The notes: a model not told the origin generated them from the sequence alone. A stretch of DNA of 64,000 bases from Bacteroidia bacterium (GCA_030158725.1 JAOASJ010000126.1:1-64000), one strand, 5' to 3'; shown: positions 34,360-43,456, counted from the stretch's first letter. A program made the numbers and translations.

Positions 34360-36357
34360 ATGGATAGAGATAGGGCTTGTGATCCTAAACGCCTGAATGC
34401 CTTGAGTCAATTCCAGATTATGGATAGTGAATCTGAGAAGGAATTCGATGACATTGTCAAATTGGCGGCAGAATATACCGAATGTCCAATAGCCTATATT
34501 TCTTTTGTTGACGATAAGCGCTCTTGGTTTAAGGCCAGAATAGGAATAGATGTAAATGAAGTTAGCATGGAACATTCATTTTGTGCTCAGTATACAGGTG
34601 TAGATCCATATTTATTAATAAACGATATTGATTCAAAGTCTGAATACAAAAACTTTCCGATACTAAAGCAATATCCTAACTTGAAATTTTATGCCGGTAT
34701 CCCAATTATTACAGTTGATGGATACATGCTGGGTTTTTTATCTGTAATGGATAACAAGTCAAGAGAAATTTCAGATGTTCAATTAAAATTCATGGGTTTG
34801 TTGCGCGATCAGGTTTTGAATTTGTTGCGTCTGAATTTAAAAGCGATAAACATTGAAAAATTAAGACAAGAGTCTGCAAGGAAATCAGTACATCTGAGAA
34901 ATTTATTTAACTATTCAATTGATGGGGTTATGATTTTTGATTCAGATTTTAAAGTCATAGAATGGAATCCAGTTTTAGAAAATATTTTTCAAATAAAATC
35001 GGTTGATGCAACCGGTAAAATGTTTTTAGATTTGATTTTTGATGGACAACAAGCCAGAGAATTTGAGAAAAATGTAGAGACCTTTATGGCTGGTGGATAT
35101 AAAACCCAGGGCAATGTTGTGTTTGAACAATCTGGAAAAGATCGCGCTGGTAATATTAAATATTTATCCATTGGTGTGTCAAGTTTTATCGGACAAAGAG
35201 GGCAATATTTTCCTTGCTTTATTTCTGACAGGACGGAATATATTTCAGCTCAAAAGGAAATAGCCAATCAAAAGCGTTTTTATGAAACGGTAATAAACAA
35301 TATACCTACGGACATCGTTGTATTTGATCGGAATCACCGTTACGTTTTTGTTAATCCAGAAGGAATTAAAAATCCTGAATTACGTGCTTTTGCAATTGGT
35401 AAAGATGATATTGAATACGCAAAGCACCTCAATAGAAGTATTGAGCCAGCCTTGCAAAGGAGAAAATTTTTTAATGAAGCTATAGAAACCAAACATCAAA
35501 TTGGTTGGGAGGAATCAGCCTACGGTTTAGATGGTCAGAGTTATACCAAACTCAGACGCTTTTTCCCAATTGTAGACGAGAACAATGAAGTGAATTTAGT
35601 TATAGGTTATGGGCTTGATATTTCGGATAGAAAACGCTTAGAGGAGGAACAAAAAAGTTTGATGGAAAAACTATCCTATCAAAACTTACAGCTCAGCGAT
35701 TTTTGCAATATTATTTCCCATAATTTACGTGCTCCTCTGGTGAGTATGACTATGCTCACTGAGTTTATTCATACAGCGGAAGACCAAGAAGAGCAAAAAT
35801 TATTGGTTTCAAAATTGGATCCTGTACTTAACAGTTTGAATGAAACCTTTGACGAATTGGTAAACTCACTTCAAATTCAACAAGACACAAAAATCCCAGT
35901 TGAGAAAAATGATTTGCACGACAGCATTCAAAGAGTGCTAAATGCTATGGATTTTGATATTTTACACAACAATGTAAAATTTGAATTTGAAATAGAGTCT
36001 ACACCCATAATCTCTTTCCCTGTTAAATACATGAACAGTATTTTGCAAAATTTAATCAGCAATGCAATTAAATACCGTTCATTGGAACGTGACCCAATTA
36101 TTAAAATATCAAGTAAAAAATTTGAAGACGAAATCGAATTATATGTATCTGACAATGGATTAGGAATAGACATTAATAGATACAAAGACCAAATCTTTAA
36201 AATAGGAAAAATATTTCACCGCCACCCCAATGCAAAAGGTTTTGGTTTGTTTATGACTAAAGCGCAAGTTGAAGCCATGGGTGGAAAAATTGAAATAGAC
36301 AGTAAAATCAACGAAGGAACAACATTTAAAATCACATTTATAGATCAGCAAATATGA
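34360..36357 (+). CDS. Cytoplasmic GAF-PAS-PAS sensor histidine kinase
   Basis: A 665-residue soluble kinase with no membrane segment. Domains in order: GAF (about 20-160; CPIAYISFVDDKRSWFKA, FYAGIPIITVDGYMLG), PAS (about 185-300; SIDGVMIFDSDF), PAS (about 310-425; INNIPTDIVVFDRNHRYVFV), then a kinase core with phosphoacceptor His in NIISHNLRAPL, N box NLISNAIKYRS, DNGLGID and a G2-like KGFGLFMTKAQVE. ISHNLRAP is the Bacteroidota-type H box. It overlaps the downstream receiver gene by ATGA. The signal is unknown; the GAF family includes small-molecule and redox sensors. Confidence 0.92.
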   Translation: MDRDRACDPKRLNALSQFQIMDSESEKEFDDIVKLAAEYTECPIAYISFVDDKRSWFKARIGIDVNEVSMEHSFCAQYTGVDPYLLINDIDSKSEYKNFPILKQYPNLKFYAGIPIITVDGYMLGFLSVMDNKSREISDVQLKFMGLLRDQVLNLLRLNLKAINIEKLRQESARKSVHLRNLFNYSIDGVMIFDSDFKVIEWNPVLENIFQIKSVDATGKMFLDLIFDGQQAREFEKNVETFMAGGYKTQGNVVFEQSGKDRAGNIKYLSIGVSSFIGQRGQYFPCFISDRTEYISAQKEIANQKRFYETVINNIPTDIVVFDRNHRYVFVNPEGIKNPELRAFAIGKDDIEYAKHLNRSIEPALQRRKFFNEAIETKHQIGWEESAYGLDGQSYTKLRRFFPIVDENNEVNLVIGYGLDISDRKRLEEEQKSLMEKLSYQNLQLSDFCNIISHNLRAPLVSMTMLTEFIHTAEDQEEQKLLVSKLDPVLNSLNETFDELVNSLQIQQDTKIPVEKNDLHDSIQRVLNAMDFDILHNNVKFEFEIESTPIISFPVKYMNSILQNLISNAIKYRSLERDPIIKISSKKFEDEIELYVSDNGLGIDINRYKDQIFKIGKIFHRHPNAKGFGLFMTKAQVEAMGGKIEIDSKINEGTTFKITFIDQQI

Positions 36358-36764
36358 GGCAACTAAAAATATTTATTATTGACGACGACAGTGTAATCGC
36401 TTTTTTAGCTAAAAAAACGATAGACTCCAGCAATGTCTCAAGTAAAATCAGAGATTTCCAAGAGGGTAGCGATGCCTTAGCTTTTTTAAAAGAATTTTGT
36501 GATGTCGCAGAGGAATTACCTGACATAATTTTACTAGATATCAGTATGCCAATTATGGATGGTTGGCACTTCCTAGAGGAATACGCTAAGTTAATGCCTA
36601 AAATGTCTAAGAAGAATAATTTATATATGTTCTCATCATCAATTAGTCAAATCGACATAGAACGCGCTAAAAGTAATCCTTTGGTAAAAGACTATATTTT
36701 CAAACCATTGCAAAAAGAAAGATTTTTAGCTATGGTTGAAGAACTTGGTGAAACCATGAACTAG
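36354..36764 (+). CDS. Single-domain response regulator
   Basis: A 136-residue stand-alone receiver: FIIDDDS (acidic D10-D12), phosphoacceptor D62 (ILLDISMPIMDGW), the Ser of MFSSSIS and Lys of YIFKPLQ. There is no output domain, so it relays phosphate or acts by protein binding. It is translationally coupled to the GAF-PAS kinase gene (ATGA). Its TAG shares the palindrome CTAG (36761-36764) with the TAG of the convergent aminotransferase gene. Confidence 0.92.
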   Translation: MRQLKIFIIDDDSVIAFLAKKTIDSSNVSSKIRDFQEGSDALAFLKEFCDVAEELPDIILLDISMPIMDGWHFLEEYAKLMPKMSKKNNLYMFSSSISQIDIERAKSNPLVKDYIFKPLQKERFLAMVEELGETMN

Positions 36765-37936
36765 ATAAAAAACTCTTTTTTTGAATTGATTCGTTCAAAT
36801 GCTTCACTCAAAATTGCCTCTGAGCTAGCATAACAGATTCTTAAATAGCCTTCTGATTTAGACTCAAACCAATTATTACCTCCAGGTACTAACGCTACAT
36901 TGCTAATGTCTAATATATTTTTTACCAATTCTTCTGAATTGATTTCTTGTCTTATTTTAGGGAACATCAAATAGGTTGAATCACTTTCAACGGGGTGAAG
37001 AAATCCTGAGTTTTTTACAAAATTCTGACTCAGTGTTTTCATTTTACCCAAGTGTTTTCTGAAACCATTTAACCAATCGTCGCACTCACTTAGCGCACTA
37101 ATACCAGCCGCTTGTGCTAAGGGTGACAATCCAAAGGCTGTAGATTGGTGTAAAGAGTTTTCAAGTACTTTTCGGTAAAAGGTATTATTGGGGCTAATAA
37201 TATAGCCGATACGCAGTCCCGCTAATCCAAAGTTTTTAGATAAACCCGAAATTACAACCGTCTTTTCGTAAGGAATACTTGAAGAATTTAAAACACTAAT
37301 GACCTTTTTGTCGTAGTAAATATCTGCCCATATTTCATCTGCTATCAACCATAAATCATGCTTTTTTGCAAACGATTTTAGCTTGTTTATTTGTTCTAAA
37401 GTATAACTTTTGCCTAGAGGATTATTTGGATTACAAAGCATGATTGCTTTGGTTTTGGAATTGATTTTTTGCTCCAGTTCAATAAAATCGTATTCTGCAG
37501 TATCCATATTTACTTCACAAGGAATCGCGCTTCCTTTTGCATACTCTATAGATTTTCTAAAAAGAAAGTCTACCGGATTGGGGATAATTGCTTGCTCGCC
37601 TTCTTTCAATATGGTTTTCATAACCACAAACAAAGCATAAGCAGCGCTGTTAACAGGTAAAATAAACTCTGGGTTACAATCTGCTAAATGCTGTCTTTTA
37701 TACCAATTTGAGATGGCTTGTTTAAATTCATACAAACCTTCTGCTGGTCCGTAAGAAAAGTAGCCATCTTCTATATATTTTTTAATGCTTTCTTTGATAG
37801 GAGGGGCAACAGGGAAATCGGGGTCAGCTGCAGTTAAAGGTATTATACCCTTGGGGTGTACAGCCCAACGGTAATTAAATGCTTTTTTTTCTAAAGCATC
37901 AATGTTTACATTTTCATTTGAGAAAAATCTATCCAT
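36761..37936 (-). CDS. Fold-type I PLP enzyme (class I/II aminotransferase, MalY/PatB-like)
   Basis: A 391-residue PLP enzyme: AADPDFPVAPPIKE near the start, YSYGPAEGL-type segment (SYGPAEGLYEF), AIMLCNPNNPLGK (Asn for the PLP ring hydroxyl), IADEIWADIYYD (PLP nitrogen Asp at D200) and Schiff-base K234 in SGLSKNFGLAGLRIGY. The start and size fit both aminotransferases and MalY/PatB C-S lyases. Its ATG follows the stop of the DsbA-monooxygenase fusion after 1 nt, so the two form an operon. A sulfur-amino-acid substrate would fit a thiol-linked partner, but is inference. Confidence 0.8.
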   Translation of the reverse strand: MDRFFSNENVNIDALEKKAFNYRWAVHPKGIIPLTAADPDFPVAPPIKESIKKYIEDGYFSYGPAEGLYEFKQAISNWYKRQHLADCNPEFILPVNSAAYALFVVMKTILKEGEQAIIPNPVDFLFRKSIEYAKGSAIPCEVNMDTAEYDFIELEQKINSKTKAIMLCNPNNPLGKSYTLEQINKLKSFAKKHDLWLIADEIWADIYYDKKVISVLNSSSIPYEKTVVISGLSKNFGLAGLRIGYIISPNNTFYRKVLENSLHQSTAFGLSPLAQAAGISALSECDDWLNGFRKHLGKMKTLSQNFVKNSGFLHPVESDSTYLMFPKIRQEINSEELVKNILDISNVALVPGGNNWFESKSEGYLRICYASSEAILSEAFERINSKKEFFI

Positions 37937-37937
37937 T

Positions 37938-39905
37938 TTAATGTAATGATATTGGAATTTTTAATTGTTCAACATTGGTGAGATTTAAAAAATCTTTAAC
38001 CAAGTCATCACCTTCGTTAATATAAAATTGAATCTGTTCTTTTCTATCTTGATAATATTGGTCAAATACGTCCTCTAAACTTTGGTTTTCGCCTTGTTTT
38101 GACAAATTGGATAGCAAACAAGAGACATCTTCGAGTGCTGAGTTTGCTCCCTGACTGGTAAATGCAATTAATGGGTGTGCGGCATCTCCCGCTAAAACCA
38201 AATTGCTTGAATGGAATGAAGGCAATAAATCCATTCGTTTGGCCACCCAAAGAACAGACTTTGCTGGATCGCTATATTTCACCACATTTTGAAATTCTAT
38301 TGGATAGTTTTTAACTGTGTCTAATGCATAATTTTTAATGCTTTCAGGGTCTCTGTCATTTAATGGATGTGTGGAATTGTTAAATTGAATAAACCATATA
38401 TAATCGCCACCACCAAGAGGAATTAAGCCCATGTTTTTGCCATTTTCTTTGTCAATTATTTTTAGAAATTCATCGCTAGGAATATTTAATTCATGCTGGT
38501 TTAATATTCCTACAATTTCCCTTTCATTGATTTCTTCCAATATTAGATTTGGGAAAATTTGTGACCTGATTTTTGAGTGAATACCATCACAAGCAAAGTA
38601 AATATCATTTTGAATCGTTTGCCCATTTTGCATACTCAAGCTTTCAATTTTGTTTTCTGAATTGTAGTTGATATTTGCTACCTGATTTTCCATTAAGAGA
38701 TGGTCATCGCCAACTTCATCTTGTAAAATTTTCAGGAAATTTTCACGGCTAATTGCAGTGCATTCTTCAAGGATTTGGGTAAATAAAAGTTGTCCTTTGG
38801 GGTTAATGGCTTTAAAGAAATTAAGCGTATTGCTGTTTTTTAACAGAATATTCTTTAAACCCAATAGGCGCATTGCTTCCATGCCATTTTCAAGAAGCAA
38901 GAAGCCTAAGCCACCCGATTTAAATACATCATTTTTTTCGTAAATTTTAAAATCAATTTTATACCTTTTTAAATGCAGAGCTAGAAAGTAACCACAAACA
39001 CCGCCACCAATTATGGCCGCGTTTTTAAACTTCAATCCATTCTTATTTATTTTATAAGGAGAGTTGTTTATACTCCAATAGTTTATTTCGGTATTCTCTT
39101 CTTTAATTACTTCTCCTTTGTCAAAGGACTCTTGAAGGTCTGCATTTACTTTGTCAATACCTTCTTCGTTAATTGAATTTAGCTCTGATGTTGTCATTCC
39201 GTAAAAATTTTCTAAAATTTTAATCGCACTTGTTTTTGCCGTCTTCTTTGTTATTTCTCCATTCGATAATTCGAACATGATGTCTTCCCAATCTTTATAT
39301 ATTTCTTCTCCTCTGGTATTGTTGTTAATGTGTTTTACGTATTTTTTGTATTGGAAACTTTCATTGTAGAATACCATGCTTGGGTATGAGGTGATTTTCC
39401 AAATATCTCTTTCAATTAGATCGCGTTTAAAATCGTGTTCTGCAATTCCACTTTTGAAATCGGTAACAAACTGCGCTAAGTCTAATTTGCATTGTATTGC
39501 TGCACTTATTACATGGTGTTCTTTGCTAATGTCTTTGTGTTGAAGAAAAACCATTTCTCTAAGTGTGTGCAAAAAATGTAGGGCTTTCTTATTGCCTTGT
39601 TTTTTCGCTGCATAGTAGGCAATACAAGCAGGGAAGGAAGACTGAATAGGGTAGTCTGTCCAAATTTTCCCATCCATTATAACACCATATTTTCGACCGA
39701 GACTGGTCCACATCTCTGAAAGATATAAATCTTTAGGCATGGTCGTATTAGAAGGTTGGTAATATTCCCATGATTCTAAAAGCCCACCCATTCTTACCTC
39801 TATATCAATGTCATCGCCGTATTCAATGAGTAATTTATTTAAAAATGGTTCCGCTAGCCAGCAACTAGAACAGATGGGGTCGGTATAATAAACCAGTTTA
39901 ACCAT
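37938..39905 (-). CDS. Fusion of a DsbA-family domain with an FAD-dependent monooxygenase
   Basis: A 655-residue two-enzyme fusion. Residues 1-215: DsbA/SpxH-like domain with CSSC (12-15) in TDPICSSCWLAEP and cis-Pro P175 (TSYPSMVFY). Residues about 220-290: a charged helical linker. Residues about 292-650: class A flavin monooxygenase with dinucleotide motif IIGGGVCGYFLALHL (GGGVCG at 300-305), the DG-like stretch ACDGIHSKIR and FAD motif LAGDAAHPLIAFTSQGAN (GD 573-574). There is no signal peptide, so it is cytoplasmic. The frame is uninterrupted and the linker long, so it is a genuine fusion. Together with the downstream PLP enzyme it suggests oxidation of a thiol- or sulfur-containing substrate; substrate unknown. 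Confidence 0.88.
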   Translation of the reverse strand: MVKLVYYTDPICSSCWLAEPFLNKLLIEYGDDIDIEVRMGGLLESWEYYQPSNTTMPKDLYLSEMWTSLGRKYGVIMDGKIWTDYPIQSSFPACIAYYAAKKQGNKKALHFLHTLREMVFLQHKDISKEHHVISAAIQCKLDLAQFVTDFKSGIAEHDFKRDLIERDIWKITSYPSMVFYNESFQYKKYVKHINNNTRGEEIYKDWEDIMFELSNGEITKKTAKTSAIKILENFYGMTTSELNSINEEGIDKVNADLQESFDKGEVIKEENTEINYWSINNSPYKINKNGLKFKNAAIIGGGVCGYFLALHLKRYKIDFKIYEKNDVFKSGGLGFLLLENGMEAMRLLGLKNILLKNSNTLNFFKAINPKGQLLFTQILEECTAISRENFLKILQDEVGDDHLLMENQVANINYNSENKIESLSMQNGQTIQNDIYFACDGIHSKIRSQIFPNLILEEINEREIVGILNQHELNIPSDEFLKIIDKENGKNMGLIPLGGGDYIWFIQFNNSTHPLNDRDPESIKNYALDTVKNYPIEFQNVVKYSDPAKSVLWVAKRMDLLPSFHSSNLVLAGDAAHPLIAFTSQGANSALEDVSCLLSNLSKQGENQSLEDVFDQYYQDRKEQIQFYINEGDDLVKDFLNLTNVEQLKIPISLH

Positions 39906-39968
39906 TTTTAATATTTTTAATCATTTCTAAGGTTGTTGAAACAAGTAATTTTAATCTCCTCAGTACTA

Positions 39969-39981
39969 AATTAGTCTAAAT
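39969..39981. promoter_or_regulatory. Second copy of the 13-nt candidate operator
   Basis: AATTAGTCTAAAT, identical to 23606-23618, 64 nt upstream of the fusion gene ATG. Confidence 0.4.
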
Positions 39982-40033
39982 ACTCTACGCTTTCAAAATA
40001 TTAAAATTGTTTTTTGTTTAAAATTAAAACATT

Positions 40034-40046
40034 GATTATCATAATC
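40034..40046. promoter_or_regulatory. Fur-box-like palindrome
   Basis: GATTATCATAATC is a perfect odd palindrome made of NATWAT-type hexamers, as in Fur boxes. It lies between the divergent fusion and ABC-F genes; a Fur-family gene is at 47949-48455. Confidence 0.4.
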
Positions 40047-40082
40047 TTAAAAATAAAACAAATTCAACAAAGAAGAAAAGTA

Positions 40083-40128
40083 CTAATACTTGAACTTAAT
40101 AAAAAGGGCATAAAAAGTCGAGTATTAG
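40083..40128. repeat. 11-bp stem-loop
   Basis: CTAATACTTGA (40083-40093) pairs with TCGAGTATTAG (40118-40128); one T-G wobble, 24-nt loop. On the reverse strand it is followed by a T-rich segment. It could be a terminator, an attenuator or a protein site. Confidence 0.5.
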
Positions 40129-40230
40129 CCGAAAACTCAGTTTTTGAACTATTTAAATTGCTTTTTTGAGGCCTTAATTAACTCTAGAATTTAGCCCAAA
40201 AATAGCCTCAGAAATCCGCCAATTTTTACG

Positions 40231-40239
40231 TATTTTTGC
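40231..40239 (+). promoter_or_regulatory. -7 element for the ABC-F gene
   Basis: TATTTTTGC, a perfect match, 9 nt before the ATG at 40249. Confidence 0.6.
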
Positions 40240-40248
40240 ACGTTTTAC

Positions 40249-42150
40249 ATGTTAACTTTAAATGAATTATCGTTCGACTTTGGTGGTCGTTATTTATACA
40301 GTGATGTCAATTGGCAAATAAAGCCAGGTGAGAGAATTGGATTGGTGGGTCAAAATGGTACTGGGAAGTCAACCCTTTTGCGCATTATTACAGGAGAGTA
40401 CAAGCCAACAGAAGGTGTGCTTTCCAAATCAAAAGATTGTACCATAGGATTTTTAAATCAAGATCTATTGAGCTATGAAAGTACTGAAAGTATTTACCAT
40501 GTGGCTCTGCAGGCATTTGATAAAGCTTTAAAGCTTCAAACTGAAATTGACCAAATTCTCGAAAGAATGGAAACAGACCATTCCGATGAAATACTCAACC
40601 AACTTGGAGATAAACAAGAGCAATTTGAAGCACTTGACGGTTATAATATCCAATTTAAAACCGAAGAGATTTTAGAAGGTTTAGGTTTTAAAACAGCCGA
40701 TTTGGAACGTCCTCTTAACGAATTCAGTGGAGGATGGAGAATGCGTGTGATGTTGGCCAAACTCTTGTTGCAAAACCCGCGTCTACTTTTACTGGATGAG
40801 CCTACCAACCACTTGGACTTACCTTCAATTGAATGGATAGAAGAATATTTACAATCATACCAAGGAACGGTAATCATCGTATCGCATGACCGTTATTTCT
40901 TGGATAGAATGGTAACCAAAATTGTTGAAGTTGCTAATAGGAAAGTATACCAATGGGCAGGGAATTATTCTAAATTTTTAGAACTAAAAGTTGAACGTGA
41001 CGATCTGCAACAAAGGGCTTTCGACAACCAACAGTCTTTTATCAAACAACAAGAGCGTTTAATTGACCGTTTCAAAGCCAAGGCTAGTAAAGCGACTATG
41101 GCCCAAAGTAGGATGAAGATGTTGGACAAAATTGAACGCATTGAAGAAGTACAGAACGATGAATCTGTAATGAATCTTAAGTTTAAAGTTAGACAACAAC
41201 CAGGTAAAGTAATTGTTGCCATTAAAAATTTGTCAAAGCAATACGGCGACCAAGTTATCTTCGATCATACGAATGCTGAGATATTAAGAGGTGATAAAAT
41301 TGCCTTGATTGGAGCCAATGGTAAAGGTAAATCAACCTTGTTGAGAATAGTCGATCAAAGTGAATCTTTTGAGGGAACTGTTGAAAATGGGTACAATGTA
41401 GAAAAGACATTCTATGCCCAGCACCAATTAGAATCATTGAATGTAAACAATGAAATTCTAGAAGAAATGGTTCAAATGGGTTCGGTTAAAACCGAAAATG
41501 AATTGAGAACCATACTAGGTTGTTTCTTGTTTACGGGCGACGATTCATTTAAGAAAATTAAAGTACTTAGTGGTGGTGAAAAAGCCAGAGTTGCTCTAGC
41601 AAAAGCTTTGGTTAACGAAGCAAATTTCATGTTGCTGGATGAGCCTACCAACCACTTGGATATTCAAAGTATGAATATCTTGATACAAGCTTTACAACAA
41701 TTTGAAGGTACTTTCATTACCGTTTCCCACGACCGTTATTTTATTTCAAACATAGCCAATAAGATTTGGTGGATAGAAGAGGATCAAATCAAAGAATATT
41801 TAGGTACTTACGATGAATGGAAGTATTTCATGCAACAACGTGAGAAGAACGGATTGGCGCCTAAACCAAAGCAAGAAAAGTCTAGCAATAAATCTGCACC
41901 AGTCCAAGAAATCAATACCCCTGATGCCAATAGCAAATTGAAAAAACAATTGCAAAAGCAAGCGGATGAAATTGAACAAGCTTTGGAAAAATTGAAGATT
42001 CAAAAACTTGATGTGGAAAAACAAATTTCAGAAATGAACGATCAATCCAAAATTGGTACACTTTCTGAACAATACAAAGTGTTAGAAGATTCAATTGTTA
42101 GTAAAAATAAAGAGTTCGAAACAATATTCGAACAATTACTGAGTTTATAA
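40249..42150 (+). CDS. ABC-F family ATPase (Uup/EttA-like)
   Basis: A 633-residue soluble protein with two ABC cassettes and no membrane domain. Cassette 1: GLVGQNGTGKST, FSGGWRMRVMLAK, LLLLDEPTNHLDL. Linker of about 80 residues with QSFIKQQERLIDRFKAKASKA. Cassette 2: ALIGANGKGKST, LSGGEKARVALAK, MLLDEPTNHLDI. The C-terminal 80 residues form a Lys/Glu-rich coiled coil as in Uup. ABC-F proteins act on the ribosome, resolving stalled translation or protecting from antibiotics; nothing here marks it as a resistance form. The plug gene follows after 10 nt. Confidence 0.93.
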   Translation: MLTLNELSFDFGGRYLYSDVNWQIKPGERIGLVGQNGTGKSTLLRIITGEYKPTEGVLSKSKDCTIGFLNQDLLSYESTESIYHVALQAFDKALKLQTEIDQILERMETDHSDEILNQLGDKQEQFEALDGYNIQFKTEEILEGLGFKTADLERPLNEFSGGWRMRVMLAKLLLQNPRLLLLDEPTNHLDLPSIEWIEEYLQSYQGTVIIVSHDRYFLDRMVTKIVEVANRKVYQWAGNYSKFLELKVERDDLQQRAFDNQQSFIKQQERLIDRFKAKASKATMAQSRMKMLDKIERIEEVQNDESVMNLKFKVRQQPGKVIVAIKNLSKQYGDQVIFDHTNAEILRGDKIALIGANGKGKSTLLRIVDQSESFEGTVENGYNVEKTFYAQHQLESLNVNNEILEEMVQMGSVKTENELRTILGCFLFTGDDSFKKIKVLSGGEKARVALAKALVNEANFMLLDEPTNHLDIQSMNILIQALQQFEGTFITVSHDRYFISNIANKIWWIEEDQIKEYLGTYDEWKYFMQQREKNGLAPKPKQEKSSNKSAPVQEINTPDANSKLKKQLQKQADEIEQALEKLKIQKLDVEKQISEMNDQSKIGTLSEQYKVLEDSIVSKNKEFETIFEQLLSL

Positions 42151-42160
42151 ACCCGATTAA

Positions 42161-43456
42161 ATGAAGAACTATTCAACTTCAATATTTGTAAAACAAGGCC
42201 GCCTCGCTGCCTTGTTTGTTTTTTTATTTCCCATGCTTGCTCATGCAGCTTACCTTCCAATCGCATATACAAATTCTGCGTATGAGAGTAATATCAAAAC
42301 AGCAATCATGACACAGTCAGGAAGCTACGAACGTTTCCCTGCCATCGATTTAAATAGCAACCAACAGTTGAATCTTCAATTTGATGATATGATGCCAGAA
42401 AGCGACAATTATCAATTTACCTTTATACATTGCAGCTCTGATTGGAAACCTTCCAGTTTAAAACCCAACGAATATTTAACAGGTGCAATGTTTGAAAACA
42501 TCACCAATTATACTTTTTCAACCACCACCTTTCAAGTTTATACCCACTACAACGTAAATTTCCCTTCTGCAGAAATGAAGCCGAAGCTATCAGGAAATTA
42601 CATCTTGAAAATCTTTCGCAACTTTGATGAGAATGATTTGATTCTAACCCATCGCTTCATGGTGGTTGATGATAAATTTGTTTTAACCCCAAGTGTAAAA
42701 ATAGCTACCAACCCTAGTGTTCGATTTACTTCACAAGAATTGGACTTTAGTGTAAACATGGGCGACAATGTGGTGCCGAATCCAATGACTGATGTTAAAG
42801 CCACTTTGATGCAGAACTTGAGATGGGACAACGCAATCTTTGACCTTAAACCACGCTTTATTAATGGAAAGATCTTAGACTACAACTACGAAAGTGGTAA
42901 TGTTTTCCTAGGTGGAAATGAATTTAGATATTTTGATATTAGAAACTTAAGGTTCTTAAGTTTTAACGTTAGAAGAAAATACGATGAGAACAACATCAAA
43001 AATGCGGTGCTATACAGCGATGCAAGTAAGATGTCTGCGCCGTATTTGCAAACCATAGATTTTAACGGTAAGATAGTTGTCGATAATAGAGACGGTGCCG
43101 TAAAGGGTGAAATTGGAGCCGACTATGCTGCAGTGCATTTTACTTTTGTTAGCGATAAATTAAGTAAGGATGTATACATTTTCGGAGAGTTGACCGATTG
43201 GCAACTTAAAGAAGAATTTAAAATGGAATGGAATGAAAAGGCCATGCAATATGAAAAAGTAGTTATGCTTAAACAAGCGTATTACAACTATTATTATGCA
43301 ACACCTGACGATAAAGGACAAGCCGATTTGAAGTATACTGAAAACAATTTCAGCAATACAGAGAACGATTACTATATCATGGTTTACAATAAAAATCCTT
43401 TTATGCAATACGATGAATTACTTGCAACCATTCATTGTAATACCATGTCAAAATAA
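42161..43456 (+). CDS. Type IX secretion system plug protein (DUF5103)
   Basis: A 431-residue exported protein with signal peptide (LAALFVFLFPMLAHA). It matches the DUF5103 family: QLNLQFDDMM, YQFTFIHCSSDWKPS, PNEYLTGAMFENI, FGELTDWQL near the end. In Flavobacterium johnsoniae the plug protein seals the periplasmic side of the SprA translocon channel when no substrate is being moved. It is encoded 12 nt upstream of porX, another T9SS component, which strengthens the call. Confidence 0.9.
   Translation: MKNYSTSIFVKQGRLAALFVFLFPMLAHAAYLPIAYTNSAYESNIKTAIMTQSGSYERFPAIDLNSNQQLNLQFDDMMPESDNYQFTFIHCSSDWKPSSLKPNEYLTGAMFENITNYTFSTTTFQVYTHYNVNFPSAEMKPKLSGNYILKIFRNFDENDLILTHRFMVVDDKFVLTPSVKIATNPSVRFTSQELDFSVNMGDNVVPNPMTDVKATLMQNLRWDNAIFDLKPRFINGKILDYNYESGNVFLGGNEFRYFDIRNLRFLSFNVRRKYDENNIKNAVLYSDASKMSAPYLQTIDFNGKIVVDNRDGAVKGEIGADYAAVHFTFVSDKLSKDVYIFGELTDWQLKEEFKMEWNEKAMQYEKVVMLKQAYYNYYYATPDDKGQADLKYTENNFSNTENDYYIMVYNKNPFMQYDELLATIHCNTMSK

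Larger units (their letters stand above)
39906..40248. other. 343-nt divergent intergenic region rich in symmetric motifs
   Basis: No supported ORF. It contains the TTAG-N-CTAA dyad (39969-39981), a Fur-box-like palindrome (40034-40046), an 11-bp hairpin (40083-40128) and the ABC-F -7 element (40231-40239). No TAnnTTTG box was found for the reverse-strand fusion gene. Confidence 0.55.

Noticed and set aside
34306-34575. Reverse ORF MFHANFIY...
   Set aside because: It overlaps the GAF domain of the well-supported kinase and has no coding character of its own.
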